Of a stretch of 64,000 nucleotides of DNA, positions 47,001-58,721 are shown piece after piece. How positions within the stretch are numbered: position 1 is the first letter of the stretch; each line of letters starts with the position of its first letter. Source of the stretch: Ampelocalamus luodianensis (Eukaryota; Streptophyta; Magnoliopsida; Poales; Poaceae); the NCBI GenBank assembly GCA_036346255.1, contig CM070628.1, positions 13,965,840 through 14,029,839 of the forward strand, given 5' to 3'. The position numbers and the translations under genes were made by a program. The notes below the pieces were generated by a model. It was not told the DNA's origin and ran no database searches. It saw nothing but the letters and a program-made list of their open reading frames with translations.

Positions 47001-49636
47001 TCCCTTATCCCTCTAGTGATTCTGAGTCTCAGCGTCCTTTTGATTTGATTCACTCTGATGTTTGGGGACCGGCTCCCTTCACTTCGAAAGGGGGTCATAC
47101 CTATTATGTGATCTTTATTGATGATTATTCGAGATACACTTGGCTCTATCTTATGTCTTCTCGCAGTCAGGTTCTTTCCATTTACCAGCAATTTACCACC
47201 ATGGTTCGCAGGTCGAATTTTTCGTGCAGATTCTGCTGGTGAATATCTCTCCACTTCACTTTGTCATGTTCTTGCTGAGCAGGGCACTCTCTCTCAGTAT
47301 TCTTGTCCTGGTGCTCATACTCAAAATGATGTCGCTGAGCGTAAGCACCGTCATCTTCTCGAGACAGCTCGTGCCCTCATGCTTACTTCTCATGTCCCAC
47401 CTCATTTTTGGGTTGAATCTGTCTCTACCGCTGCCTTTCTTATCAATCGGTAGCCCTCTTCTGCTCTCAAGGGATGCATCCCTTTTGAGCGTCTCACTGG
47501 TTCACCACCCCAGTACAGTCACCTTCGTTGTTTCGGTTGTGTCTGCTACGTGTTTCTTCCACCTCTTGAGTGAACCAAGCTGACTGCTCAGTCGGTTGAG
47601 TGTTTTTTTCTTGGCTACAACTTTGAGCGTAAGGGTTATCGTTGCTATGATCCTGTTGCTCGACGAATGAGGATATCTCGAGACGTCGCTTTTGATGAGT
47701 CTCGTCCTTACTATCCTTGTTCCTCTGCCACCAACTCTACTTCCTCTGAGTTGCTCTCATTTTCTACTTTTCCTGACACTTCACCTCCTCCAGTTCGTGT
47801 CTTACCACTCTCGTCTTCTTCGTCTCAGTCTCCACCATCTCCTCCACCACCATCTCTCCCATCTTCTCCAGCTTCCTTGCCTCCTCCGGAGGTTCCTATC
47901 AGTTCTTCTGTTGAGGTCTCCCCTTTTCCGCTGCACTACTCTCGTCGTCCACGGTTTCCTCCTCCAGCTGAGCCTTCTACTCCCTTCACTACCTCATCCT
48001 TGCTCGGTCCGGCTCCAACCTCTCCTCCCAGGTATGATCTTCGTGATCACCGGACTGTCAGGCCTCCTGAGCGCTACGACTTTGCGGCCACTGCTCTTGT
48101 TGAGCCTACAACATACCGTGAGGCTGCTGCCCATCAGGAGTGGCAGCAGGCGATGGCTGAGGAGATTGCTGCTCTGGAGCGCACTGGGACTTGGGATCTT
48201 GTTCCCCTACCTGCTTGTGTTACTCCGATCACGTGCAAGTGGGTCTATAAGATTTAAGACTCGCTCCGATGGTTCTCTTGAGCGCTACACGGCTCGTCTT
48301 GTGGTCTGTGGTTTTCAGCAGGAGTATGGTCGTGACTATGACGAGAATTTTGCGCCTGTTGCTCACATGACCACTGTTCGGACCCTTCTGACAGTTGCTT
48401 ATGTTTGCCAGTGGTCCATTTCTCAGCTGGACGTCAAGAATGCATTCCTCAATGGCGAGCTGCGTGAGGAGGTCTACATGCAGCCGCCCCCTGGGTATTC
48501 TATCCCTAACAACATGGTGTGTCATCTTCGTCGCTCTCTCTACGGGCTCAAGCAAGCTCCTCGAGCCTGGTTTGAGCGCTTCTCCTCTATTATCACTGAG
48601 GCTGGTTTCACCATCAGTGATCATGACCCAGCTCTTTTTGTTCACACCTCTCCTCGTGGTCGGACTCTTCTTCTTCTATATGTTGATGACATGATCATCA
48701 CAGGTGATGATTCTCAGTACATTGATTTTGTGAAGAAGCGTCTCAGTGATAAGTTCTTGATGTCTGACATGGGTCCACTTCGCTATTTTCTTGGGATTGA
48801 GGTCACTTCTACGCCTAAGGGCTACTACCTCTCCCAGGAGAAGTACATTCAGAACCTTCTTGCTCGCGCTTGTCTCACTGATCAACGCACTGTGGATACT
48901 CCCATGGAGCTTGGCGTTCACCTTTGTCTCACTGATGGAGAGCCCCTTGAGGATCCCACTCGCTATCGTCATCTTGTTGGGAGTCTTGTCTATCTTGGGA
49001 TCACTCGACCTGACATCTCTCACCCTGTTCACATTCTGAGTCAATTTGTTTCGGCTCCCACTCAGCTTCATTACAGTCACCTTCTGCATGTCCTTCGATA
49101 TCTTCGTGGCACCATTTCTCGCCGCCTTTTCTTTCCTCGCTCCAGCTCCTTGCAGCTCAAGGTGTACTCTGATGCGACTTGGGCTAGTGATCACTCTGAT
49201 TGTCGATCTCTTTCTGCCTATTGTGTTTTCCTTGGATCCTCTCTGATTGCCTGGAAGACCAAAAAGCGGATAACGATTTCCGCCGAGTCCGAGGTGAGTT
49301 GAGGGCTATGGCATCGGTGACAGCTGAGGTTACTTGGTTACGGTGGCTCCTTCAGGATTTTGGTGTATCTGTTACTGCACCGACCACTCTTTTGTCTGAC
49401 AACACGGGTGCGATCAGTATTGCGCGAGATCCAGTAAAGCATGAACTTACCAAGCACATTGGTGTTGATACTTCCTACATGAGATCGCAGGTGCAAGACC
49501 AGGTTGTGGCTCTTCAGTACGTGCCTTCGGAGCTTCAGCTGGCCGACTTCTTCACGAAGGCGCACACACGAGCTCAGCACCGCCTTTTCCTCGCCAAACT
49601 CAGTGTTGTTGATCCACCCTGAGTTTGAGGGGGGTG

Positions 49637-49691
<55 letters not shown>

Positions 49692-52585
49692 GATATTCTT
49701 CAGTTGTTGAGAGTGTTTTCTGCATATTTGCCTCCTCTTTGTAACTGTACATAATTGGCCCATTGGCCCATAAGTAATGTATGAAGCCTCATTCCAAAAC
49801 ACCAACAAACTCGATCATCCAAAGCCACATCTGAAAACCAAATGCTTACTATTGTTTAGAGAAATATTCCTTTCTGCCATTTTATTGAAAATATATGTGT
49901 GGCATGAATCATCATGTTGTGACGGAAAATAGTGACAAAGTTAGCATTTTAGTTATGATGATATGTAATATAACAGATTTGCTATTTCTAAGTCGTCTGA
50001 AATTTTCTTAAGTTTAAGTCAATTATTGTAACCATTGGATTTGTGTAGAGATTGATATGTTATATGATTGGATATTTATCCAATGGATAAAACATGTGAT
50101 TTATGCTTAATAAAATTTCAATCACCTTACGAATAGACAATCCCATAATATAATCCACGGCATATTCAGAAATTATAATCCTTTTTTTTAGACCGAAGGG
50201 AATTCTGAAATTAGAATCAGGGACTCTTGGCTAGACTCTAATGACTTAAACTTAACTTGATGATAATTGATAAATGCTTCTTTCAATCTTAGGTCGTGGT
50301 ACCACGGTATGGTGACTATGATGAAGCCCACGATGTCGGAATCCGAAAATACTACAAGGCTGCTGGACAGGTATGTAAATAACGCAATCAAATGGTAGCT
50401 TGGCATAGGAAATGCTATTGCCTAATGTCATAATATCTCTAGTTTAACTTGTTTTTGTTTTGCCCTGCAGGATTTGGAAGTGAAATATTTCCATGCATAT
50501 ATCGATGGGGTCGATTTTGTGTTCATCGACGCTCCTCTCTTCCGGCACCGTCAGGATGACATTTATGGGGGGAACAGACAGGTGAATATTCTATTTGTTT
50601 GCTGTTTCATCGCACTGGTATACTAAAGATTCAGCCAAGGCCTACTGATTGACACAAGAATACCATTTTGTTTCAGGAAATTATGAAGCGCATGATTTTG
50701 TTCTGCAAGGTTGCTGTCGAGGTATCCTCTCCAACTCCATTGTCAACCAATTGCCACTACACATCTCTGTGTATGGGGATTTCACGCAGATTCAAAATCT
50801 CTTGTTAAGTGTATTCTAATGAAATCTTGATCTCATTAAATGCACCTTCGGTCATACATGTTTTTGTTGGATTTTTTTCTCATTTGGGCATAGCACAAAT
50901 AGAATATTCTGAAAATCCCATAGGCCCATCTCTTGCATGCTTTGGCTTTTAAGCTTATTTTGTTGGACTGATGAACGATCTATGTCGTCCTGATTTCTAC
51001 ATCATGATTGCTCACGTAGTTTCGTTGATTTACCTAGATATTGTTCTGTTAGCGGAGTGAGTATTCACAACTCTTTGATTCTTTTTTTTAAGTAGCCACT
51101 CTTTGATACTGGAAATAGCATTTATACCTTCCACAGACTATAGTATATAGTATGTACTCCTAACTTTTATCCAATGTAGAAATTTTGCACTTGGCATAGC
51201 ATCCCTTTAAGAACACTGAACTATCTTTTCTATTCCTCCATAATTTGCAGGTTCCTTGGCACGTTCCATGCGGCGGTGCTCCCTACGGGGATGGAAACTT
51301 GGTGTTCGTTGCAAATGATTGGCACACTGCACTCCTGCCTGTTTATCTTAAAGCATATTACAGAGACCATGGCTCGATGCAGTACACTCGCTCCGTTCTG
51401 GTCATACATAACATCGCTCACCAGGTTTTTTCCATCGTAATCTTGATTTTTCTCTACCTATCTTGTTCGAGAAATTAAATCGGTTGAGTACTAATGATGG
51501 CTTATGGAAATGGAAGTTATTCAACGATGATATGCTCAATTATTTGTTTCAGTCAATTATTAATTTTGCTCAGTACTCCGTTGGGCTAAAGTTTTCCTGA
51601 TCCTAAATGACTCCTTTCGTGTATGTAGGGCCGTGGCCCTGTAGATGAATTCCCGTACATGGACTTGCCTGATCACTACCTCGACCACTTCAAGCTGTAC
51701 GACCCCGTTGGTGGCGAGCACGCCAACATCTTCGCGGCCGGCCTGAAGATGGCGGACCGGGTGGTCACCGTCAGCCGCGGGTACCTGTGGGAGCTGAAGA
51801 CGGTGGAGGGCGCCTGGGGCCTTCATGACATCATACGCTCCAACGACTGGAAGATAAACGGCATCGTGAACGGCATCGACAAGAGGGAGTGGAACCCCAT
51901 GGTGGACGTGCACCTGCAGTCGGACGGCTACACCAACTACTCCCTCCGGACGCTGGACGCCGGCAAGCAGCAGTGCAAGGCGGCCCTGCAGCGCGAGCTG
52001 GGCCTGGAGGTCCGCGACGACGTGCCGGTGATCGGGTTCATCGGGCGTCTGGACGGGCAGAAGGGCGTGGACATCATCGGGGACGCCATGCCGTGGATCG
52101 TGGGGCAGGACGTGCAGCTGGTGATGCTGGGCGCCGGGCGCGGCGACCTGGAGCGCATGCTGCGGCACTTCGAGTCGCAGCACAACAACAAGGTGCGCGG
52201 GTGGGTCGGGTTCTCCGTGCCGGTGGCGCACCGGATCACGGCGGGCGCGGACGTGCTCGTCATGCCGTCCCGGTTCGAGCCGTGCGGGTTGAACCAGCTC
52301 TACGCCATGGCCTACGGCACGGTCCCCGTCGTGCACGCCGTCGGCGGGCTGAGGGACACCGTGGCGCCGTTCGATCCGTTCGGCGACTCCGGGCTCGGGT
52401 GGACGTTCGACCGCGCCGAGGCGAACAAGCTGATCGAAGCGCTCGGGCACTGCCTCGACACGTACCGGAAGTACAGGGAGAGCTGGAGGCGCATCCAGGA
52501 GCGTGGCATGTCGCAGGACCTGAGCTGGGACCACGCCGCGCAGCTCTACGAGGACGTCCTCGTCAAGGCCAAGTACCAGTGGTGA
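42680..52585 (+). CDS. SSIIa: Starch synthase IIa (soluble, plastidial)
   Basis: This enzyme extends short amylopectin chains using ADP-glucose in plastids (GT5; rice ALK orthologue by sequence). Coding exons are 42680-42973, 43062-43659, 43752-43816, 50293-50370, 50471-50581, 50677-50721, 51251-51424 and 51629-52585, joining in frame to 773 aa (from memory, rice about 810, maize about 730). Residues 1-60 look like a transit peptide. A variable linker reaches about 280. The catalytic region starts SGPLAGENVMNV, with the KTGGL substrate motif at 296-300, HNIAHQG, the second Rossmann region from about 530, and SRFEPCGLNQLYAMAYGT. It ends VLVKAKYQW. Intron 2 has a GC donor. Intron 3 (6.5 kb) contains a Copia element. 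No coding lesion is seen, so the gene is probably functional. Confidence 0.96.
43660..43751 (+). other. GC-AG intron 2 of SSIIa
   Basis: The exon ends AAAACAG and the intron begins GCATGAAT instead of GT. The acceptor is GCGTAG|GT. Only this border keeps the KTGGLGDVVGA motif in frame, so the GC donor is required by the protein. GC-AG introns are a known minor class. Confidence 0.85.
44000..44238 (+). repeat. 5' LTR with long (TA)n(TG)n tract
   Basis: Starts TGTTAGATATATA and ends CACCAACA. A TA run at about 44006-44095 is followed by TATTATTA and a TG run. The remaining 120 bp matches the 3' LTR. Without the microsatellite the LTR would be very short. Confidence 0.93.
44239..44250 (+). other. 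tRNA-Met primer-binding site
   Basis: TGGTATCAGAGC immediately follows the 5' LTR, the standard Copia minus-strand primer site. Confidence 0.93.
44853..45316. mobile_element. 464-bp MITE nested in the Copia leader
   Basis: Ends CCAAGGTAGTCAGAGTCGAG and, in complement, CCAAGGTAGTTAGGATCGCG form imperfect terminal inverted repeats of about 24 bp. The body is AT-rich and non-coding. A CTG-repeat tract (CTGCTGCTGCTG) lies on both sides, so the target duplication (probably 8 bp, hAT-like) is hidden in it. The subterminal parts repeat AGAATCG and AAGACTC motifs. Confidence 0.85.
45362..49622 (+). pseudogene. Copia gag-pol of the SSIIa-intron element, broken
   Basis: Gag starts at the ATG at 45362 (MTPFGTSSAGTVSVP); the open frame from TTG 45341 is only an extension. 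It contains the UBN2 domain (LGLSTAKEMWDRLRAHYKPK). A TAA at 46214-46216 falls inside the zinc knuckle (CD*CDRSGHTVQYC). The protease start has a TGA for the usual Trp and lacks one base in the DSG motif at about 46450. Integrase (WHYRLGHIGG, FDLIHSDVWGP, FIDDYSRYTWLY) is split by a TAG at 46868 and frameshifts near 47215. RT is intact from about 48250 (DVKNAFLNGELREEVYM, YVDDMIITGDD). RNase H is frameshifted near 49290 and ends with TGA 49620-49622. Confidence 0.9.
49635..49807 (+). repeat. 3' LTR with shorter (TA)n tract
   Basis: Starts TGTTATATATA directly after the polypurine tract GTTTGAGGGGGG and ends CACCAACA. The TA run (about 49638-49685) is roughly half as long as in the 5' LTR and lacks the TG run. 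Confidence 0.93.
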
Positions 52586-54931
52586 ACTGCCGATCCACCT
52601 CCGCCGTCTGCGCGCATCAGAAAAATCGCAATGTACACTGCGTGTTCGACAGCCTTGGTGCAGAAACTGAGGTGAGGTGCCGATCTCTAGTCATCGTGAC
52701 GACGATGGAAGCGCCGGCTTCCGCGAGAGCTAGTGAGTGAGCTGAGGTGTGCGTGGTGATGCTGCCCCCGATTGGGTTCATAGCACAGTAGAGTGGAGGT
52801 AGGGAAGGCATGCATTGTTGCAGTACATGGGGGATGTAACTTGATAATGTAGTTGCTATCTGCATTTATAGCAACTCCACTTGAGTGTATCTTGTTCTAT
52901 CTAGAGTACTACCTTTTATCGAGGTATCATTACATATGTTTAGTCCCATTTGAAGCATTTTCTATTTCAAACACTCTCGGGTTTATTGACTTTTATTTGA
53001 AGTGTTTTCTTCTATTTCAAGTGCTTTGGATTTATTGAATTTCATTACATTACATTCAGGCGTTTTTGCATTCAATCGTACTTTGCGTAGCTAGAATATG
53101 AAGCCATGACGAAGCAGCAGTCCGAGACAGAACAGGAACAAGATCAAGGTTATCGGAACATTGAGCAAGGTGAGTTAACACTTTGATCATGTTGCACTTA
53201 CTTTTGAAATACAATTATATTGTTTTAAATTATAAAATTGTATTACTATGATTTATACAAATATGTTTATTTAACTTATAGCTACTACCCCAATGATAAT
53301 TGTATATAAACTTCCAATTCTTGAACTTGGAAACTATCATTTGTCACCCTAGACTAATGGTATACATACTAGTTACTAAGTTTGTACCTAAATGCCATGC
53401 TTAGTCTTGCTTAAGTACATTGGTATACGGGCAATAATTTGCCCCGACATCATTTAAAACAAGAAACTGGATTTGGACAGTCGAGGTTGGAGCCTGACTA
53501 GTATGTTGACTAGAAAAGTATTTCAAAACAAAAGAAAACAAAAGCAGATTTCGCCTTAAGCGGCTGGAAAGCGTAGCGGGTGATGGGAAGAGCACGACAG
53601 AGTGGGTATGAGGAAGTACCGCCCAAGTCAATAAAGGGCCGAGTTCTTGAACGGCCTTCTCGTGTAAAAATAGTGCAACCACAAGCCTATAATGGGTACG
53701 ACCTGGCTGACTAATTTGTTCACCTCAACATGGCTTCGCCACTGGTGGGTGTGTAGCGTGGACGTGTGTAGAAGCCACAGGAAAATCACACAGCGCAAGA
53801 GGGGGCCTCCAGGGAGCGCGGCTCAGGGAGGTAGAAACCTTAGCGAGTGGGGTTGCGTTGATGTGGGGCATTTTAAAGGCCTTGTGATAATCAACTTAGT
53901 CGCACACTTATGGAAGTGTGTCAAGGATATTATAAGTTGATTATCTCTTGTGGGTAAAGTGTGTGAACTCTGCAGAGTGTAAAAACTATCTGGATAGCCA
54001 TGCCCACAGTCATGTGTGGTGCCGAGAACTTACTTGAATTAGCTTTTATTTTTATAAAACAATTTGCAGGTGGAATGAAAAGATGAGTTGGAACCCAGAG
54101 ATTTGAGATGGCCTGGTTGAGAACTAATGAGAAGTACGGGATGTGACCCGAGAAAGAACATGAGCATTGGGTAGATGGAGCCACTCAATGGTATAGGAGG
54201 TTGGAGCCTCCACTAGTATTTTACAACAAAACTCAACTTTGTTAAAATCTGTGTTAGTTAAAAATGCTAGGCCTCGGGATTTACGACTACTTGATCTATT
54301 TCAATAAGTGGCTTTATACAAACAAAAGAACCACAAGTCATTCCTTTGATTAGTCTTACATATTATATAACTGTATTTTGTGTGTTGGCTCGCGAGTATG
54401 GTTGTGTACTCATGCTCGTTCAATATATTATTATTCAGTAAGCATAAAAGAAGAAAGTTATGTGGGTATTTATGAGCATTCATCAAGACTAGAGATCAAG
54501 AATACCAAAAACTAGGTCGCGGACCCCAGTCAATTGCCTGTGGGTATATCGTGGGAGTTTCACGTGTTGTACTTTAAATTCCGCTTCTGTTGCTGATTCT
54601 TTAAAGGTATTTGGCCTATCCAGCCATTCTGAAAGTCAAAAGCCATAATGTACATTTACGCTTTATTTATTATTATGCAATAACTTTACATTTTCGTGAT
54701 ATATGTTTGATATCTAATGATGTAACTGTAAGCACTAGCTACTGATCTAAGGACTTGTGTTGTAAACTCAGAAGATTCCAAATTACAAATTTGAGGTTTA
54801 ACAGTTATTTTGGTTCTCACTACGAGATTTATTTACTTCATTTTTGATATCGTGTATGCTCGTGTCGTATCTCACAACTCTGATCCAATCTGGTGGGCTG
54901 TTGCACATAAGGAGGGGTATCAAAGAATAGT
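52586..54931. other. SSIIa 3' UTR and intergenic sequence
   Basis: The first 300 bases should hold the SSIIa 3' UTR. 53400-54300 includes a CGGCCTTCTCGTGTAAAAAT / GGGTACGACCTGGCTG type stretch that resembles non-coding retrotransposon sequence of grasses, with no LTR or coding domain. Nothing coding is supported. Confidence 0.5.
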
Positions 54932-55021
54932 AACTCGCTCAATAACACTACAAAGATCCATGAGTTGGAAAATAACATCGGTCTGTCACTGACATGTGAC
55001 CCCATGACCTACCTGTCATCC

Positions 55022-58000
55022 TGTCGAACCCAGGAATGAAGGATCCCGAATTCTCTATGTTTCATACACTAGTCCAAAAAAAAAGCTAGTGTGCACAGTC
55101 AAACAAAAATGATAACAAATTAATATCACGCATTTAATTAACATAGATCAGAGTTTAATACAAAATAGGGCCTCAGGCCAAATAAAAGATACAGCGGAAA
55201 AGCGTAAATATGTGGTAGGCCACATGATCTACCACAAGCAATCGTCTGGGGGCGCGACCTAGTCCTCACCGTCTGGATAGAAGTCTCCACCTGAATAAAG
55301 TTTATTCAGCAAGAGTAAGCATAACTTCCGTGCTCACAAGTTACACCCAATTAACAAAATATAATAATACATGCATGGTAATACAAGTGAGGCTGATAGG
55401 GTTTATTTGCATAAAGCAGCATTTTCAGGTTTTAAATATTATTACTAAGTTGCAAAGCAATTTTAATCTATAGTTAAAATCAAACTTTTATTTTGATTCA
55501 TCAATCTCAAGCGTAGGATAAACCTCCATACACAAATGGTGAATGATAAACCCCCTTGCACCAAGCATTCTTCCCAAATTTCCCAATTAGATGAAAATAT
55601 CCAAAACATCTGAGTTTGAAATTATTTTAAAAAAAACAAGATCTAATCCACGAAAGGCTTTACTCAGCATGTCCATGACCGCGGACGCGGCTATTCGAAA
55701 AGATTATTACTCTGTAGAGTTGGTACAACTTTACCCACAAGAGACAATTTGCTTAACATGTCGGCAAAAACATGCTTCCGAAGGCGTGCAACTAAGCAAC
55801 TATCACGAAGCCTTTACGCTACATTATTTTAACATAACTATTCCCGCTAAGGTTTCATCATCGTAGGCTTCGCACCAAACGATAATCCCCTCTTGCACCA
55901 TGTGAGTATTAACAATAAGTCTTCACGACACCCACATCTTTCAACGACATAGTTATGGTGAAATAATATAGTTTAGTTGGCTAAGTCTATCCCATTCCAG
56001 ACTTATGGTGGTACGAGTTTGGCTTAACAATCCGCAGCTCGCAGACCGGTTCTTACATGACTGGGTGGCTTCCAAAACTATCCTTGTGCCTCAAACATTC
56101 ACTGAATTGAGCCCATACATAAACTTGCACCCACCAATGGGTCAATTCACCCAAGTTAAACCAGTTTTATTTATTTTTCATGTCAAAACATTCTATGGTA
56201 AAGACAATACCATAGTCTCAATTTTAAATCAACTTTGTATTTTGGCTAAATTCCTCAAAATTAATATTTTGGTCTAAGCATTGACTAAGCATAACTTTCT
56301 AATTTATTTTACTAAGGTGACAAGGAAATGACAATCCAAACATCAATATTGGTCATACAAAGGAGATAAATTAACTAGGAATTTAAAACAATAATTTAAA
56401 ATAACTGAATTGAATTATGCATGCAATAATAATTTAAAATAGAATTAAATAATTTAAAATAAATAGGATCAATATGGTCAAAGGTATAACTTGCCTTGCT
56501 TAGGGTCCTGATACTCTAAATCTTCAGAGGGATCAAGCTCTCCGGAGTCGTCAAAATCTATACGTGAAAATAAACTAAATTCGAACAAAATTCAAATAAG
56601 AATCAAATGAACTCCAAATTATATAATTTTGGTTTAGTTGACTAGATCTTGATTTTAGACAAATTTAGAAATTTGAATGAGCTCAAACGAGTTAGGATGC
56701 AAAAGATATGGGATTTGGAAGTTTGAAACTAAAGAAAAACCCTAAAAAGGATTTAACTCATTAATCCGAATTAATTTTCTACTGAAAACTCAGATTATGA
56801 CGCATGGTGACGTCAACCTCAGGATTTCAGAAAATAAAGGAAATAAAGAAAAACCCTGACATGTGGACCCCATATGTCAGTGACTTAGCTCACGGTGAGC
56901 CAAGTTTAGGTGAAAAAGGATCTGGGGTTTGAATCTAGCGGGCACGGGGGCGTGTATGTGGTGGCTGACATGGCGCCACGCAAGCGACACACATGCACGC
57001 ACGCTGATGTGGCCGCTGAGATGGACACTGACTCGGCTGCCACGTCACTTTGACGGCGACGAGGCTCGGTTGTGCACGACAACAACGAACTACGGCTCGC
57101 CGACGAGTGAATGATCGCATTGGGTAGAGGGGGATAATGCGCACGTACTGGTACCATTTTGGGCACGAGAGGTTGTCGGAGTTGGTCGGCGGCGAGCTTT
57201 TGGCGGAGGCGATCGGTCGTTGTCGGACGAGGGCTTCAGCGACGCTCTGGAGCAACGAAGAGATCCCCGAGGAAGCTCTTGCGACGAGGATGCCGAAGGT
57301 GAACTCCATGGAGGCAGGGTGTCGACGGCAGCAGCGCAATCGAAGCAAAACCGGCGGCGGTAGCAAACCCTAAAACTAGAATTGCGGCGGCGCTGCAAGC
57401 TTTAGGAGAGCGGTGGTTTGGGGTTTCAGTGTGAGGTGAGAAAGGGGCACCTGAGGCTGCCTTTTATAGGGGCCGAGGTGCGCCGGGGCGGCGAGATAAG
57501 ATCGCGAGGTTGGCGGCAAGTGGGTGCGAACGTGGGCGTACCGGACGCGGAGGTAGGGTGATGAGAGTGGGGGTTGAGGCGGTTGTTGCGGAGACATTAG
57601 ACGCACGTACGCGGGAATATAGGGAGGATAAGAGCGGCACGAGCGAATCTTCGAGAAGCGGCAAAATCGAGCGTCTCAGTGGAGAAGAAGACTGGAGGTG
57701 GAAGACGAGTCAAACAAGGCGGGCCCAGAAGTCAGCAGGAGCGAGAGACGTTCAGACTGGGCTAAGAAATGAAGGGTGATGCTTGGGCCGTTCGATTTAG
57801 ATCGGACGGTCTAAATTGATTTGGAACGTTCGGGTCGTCCGAAAGTGCCATTATCGATTTAGATCGGACGGTCCAAACTGATTTAGAACGTTTGGGTCGT
57901 CTGAAAGTGCCATTAAGATCAGGTCATCTGAATTAGATAGGATAGTCCACACTGCTTGGAATGTTCGGACCGTCCGAACCCAGTCTAGATCGGGTCATCC

Positions 58001-58504
58001 ACTTTTGATCGGACGGACCACAAAGCTTGGAACGTTCGGACCGCCGAACGTCCAATTTAGATCGAGCCGTCCAATACTGATAAGACGGTCCACAGAAGAT
58101 GGAGCGAGAGCGCGCAAGAGAGGCGGGCTGAGTGGGCCACGTGTGCGTGAGAAGTGGGTTGGGCTGAGGCATAAATGGCCCGAATGGGCTGAGATTCAGC
58201 CCAAGGCTTTAGCTGAGGTTTTAAATAGGTTTTCTAATTTAGAAATTAGATTAATTAGTTTAGGCCTTTAGAAAATAGCAGATTAAGTCCAAAAATAATG
58301 GAAAAATTCACAGAAATTCCCAGAGTCATTTAGGACTTAACTAAATTATTTCCAACTTAATTTTGTTATTAAATTTCGAAAATAAATTATTTTGCTTCCA
58401 AATTATTCAGAGAAAAGCTTTTAAAATTCTAGAAAATTCAGAAAAACTTAAGGAAAATAATTAAATTTTATTTTTAGCCAGAAAATAAAATTTGGGATGT
58501 TACA
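55022..58504 (-). mobile_element. 3.48-kb solo LTR, Ty3/gypsy Tekay/Del-like
   Basis: On the minus strand the segment starts TGTAACATCCCAAATTT and ends GGGTTCGACA; the start is characteristic of large RIRE3/RIRE8-like gypsy LTRs of grasses (recognition from memory). CATCC is duplicated perfectly on both sides (55017-55021 and 58505-58509). A TATA box CTATAAAAG lies at 57461-57469 on the minus strand, followed by a GC-rich leader, which defines U3 (58504 to about 57470) and R-U5. No internal retrotransposon sequence is present. Confidence 0.88.
57785..58105 (-). repeat. ~72-bp tandem units in U3 of the gypsy LTR
   Basis: TTTAGATCGGACGGTCTAAA and variants, each followed by TGGAACGTTCGGGTCGTCCGA, recur four to five times. 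They lie upstream of the LTR TATA box and may act as repeated promoter elements. Units contain short palindromes (CGGACGGTCC, TTCGGACCGTCCGAA). Confidence 0.85.
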
Positions 58505-58721
58505 CATCCTCACATGGATGTTATTTTCTAATTTGTACATCTTTACAATGCTACTGAGCAAATTTCCCATAGGAAAAACATATCGGGGTGAATGGAAAAA
58601 GAGGAGGGATTGTGAATGACCATAAGGTTCTCACATTCTGATAACCACCTCTGTGCACACACGAAGTGTCTTAGTGACAAAGCATGTGCCTATACTATAC
58701 GAGGTCATAAATTTATGGGGC

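Larger units (their letters stand above)
44000..49807 (+). mobile_element. Complete Copia retrotransposon in SSIIa intron 3
   Basis: LTRs at 44000-44238 and 49635-49807 flank an internal region with a primer-binding site, gag-pol remnants and a polypurine tract. The 5-bp target duplication AACTC is perfect (43995-43999 and 49808-49812). The element has the same orientation as SSIIa. Outside the microsatellite the LTRs differ at 5 of about 121 positions by eye, so the insertion is moderately old. A 464-bp MITE is nested in the leader. Coding regions are frameshifted, so it is no longer autonomous. Confidence 0.95.
54932..58565. mobile_element. Small MITE copy 1, split by a gypsy solo LTR
   Basis: The pieces 54932-55021 and 58505-58565 join into a ~150-bp element that matches a second copy at 58722-58867. 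The ends CTCAATAACA and TGCTACTGAG are inverted repeats of each other with mismatches. The solo LTR lies between the halves. Confidence 0.75.

Noticed and set aside
51560..52534. 324-aa minus-strand open frame antisense to the last SSIIa exon
   Set aside because: It is a GC-rich shadow of the conserved starch synthase exon, with low-complexity composition (Arg, His, Pro, Val) and no family signature. The 283-aa plus-strand frame at 51889-52740 is rejected for the same reason.
53100..53180. Short frame starting ATGACGAAGCAGCAGTCC that ends at a GTGAG donor-like site
   Set aside because: Only about 25 codons of low-complexity Gln/Glu sequence, with no second exon found that continues it.
57137..57779. 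Small GC-rich frames inside the gypsy solo LTR
   Set aside because: They fall in the GC-rich region around the LTR transcription start and overlap on both strands. The LTR boundaries and TATA box explain the sequence better than a gene.
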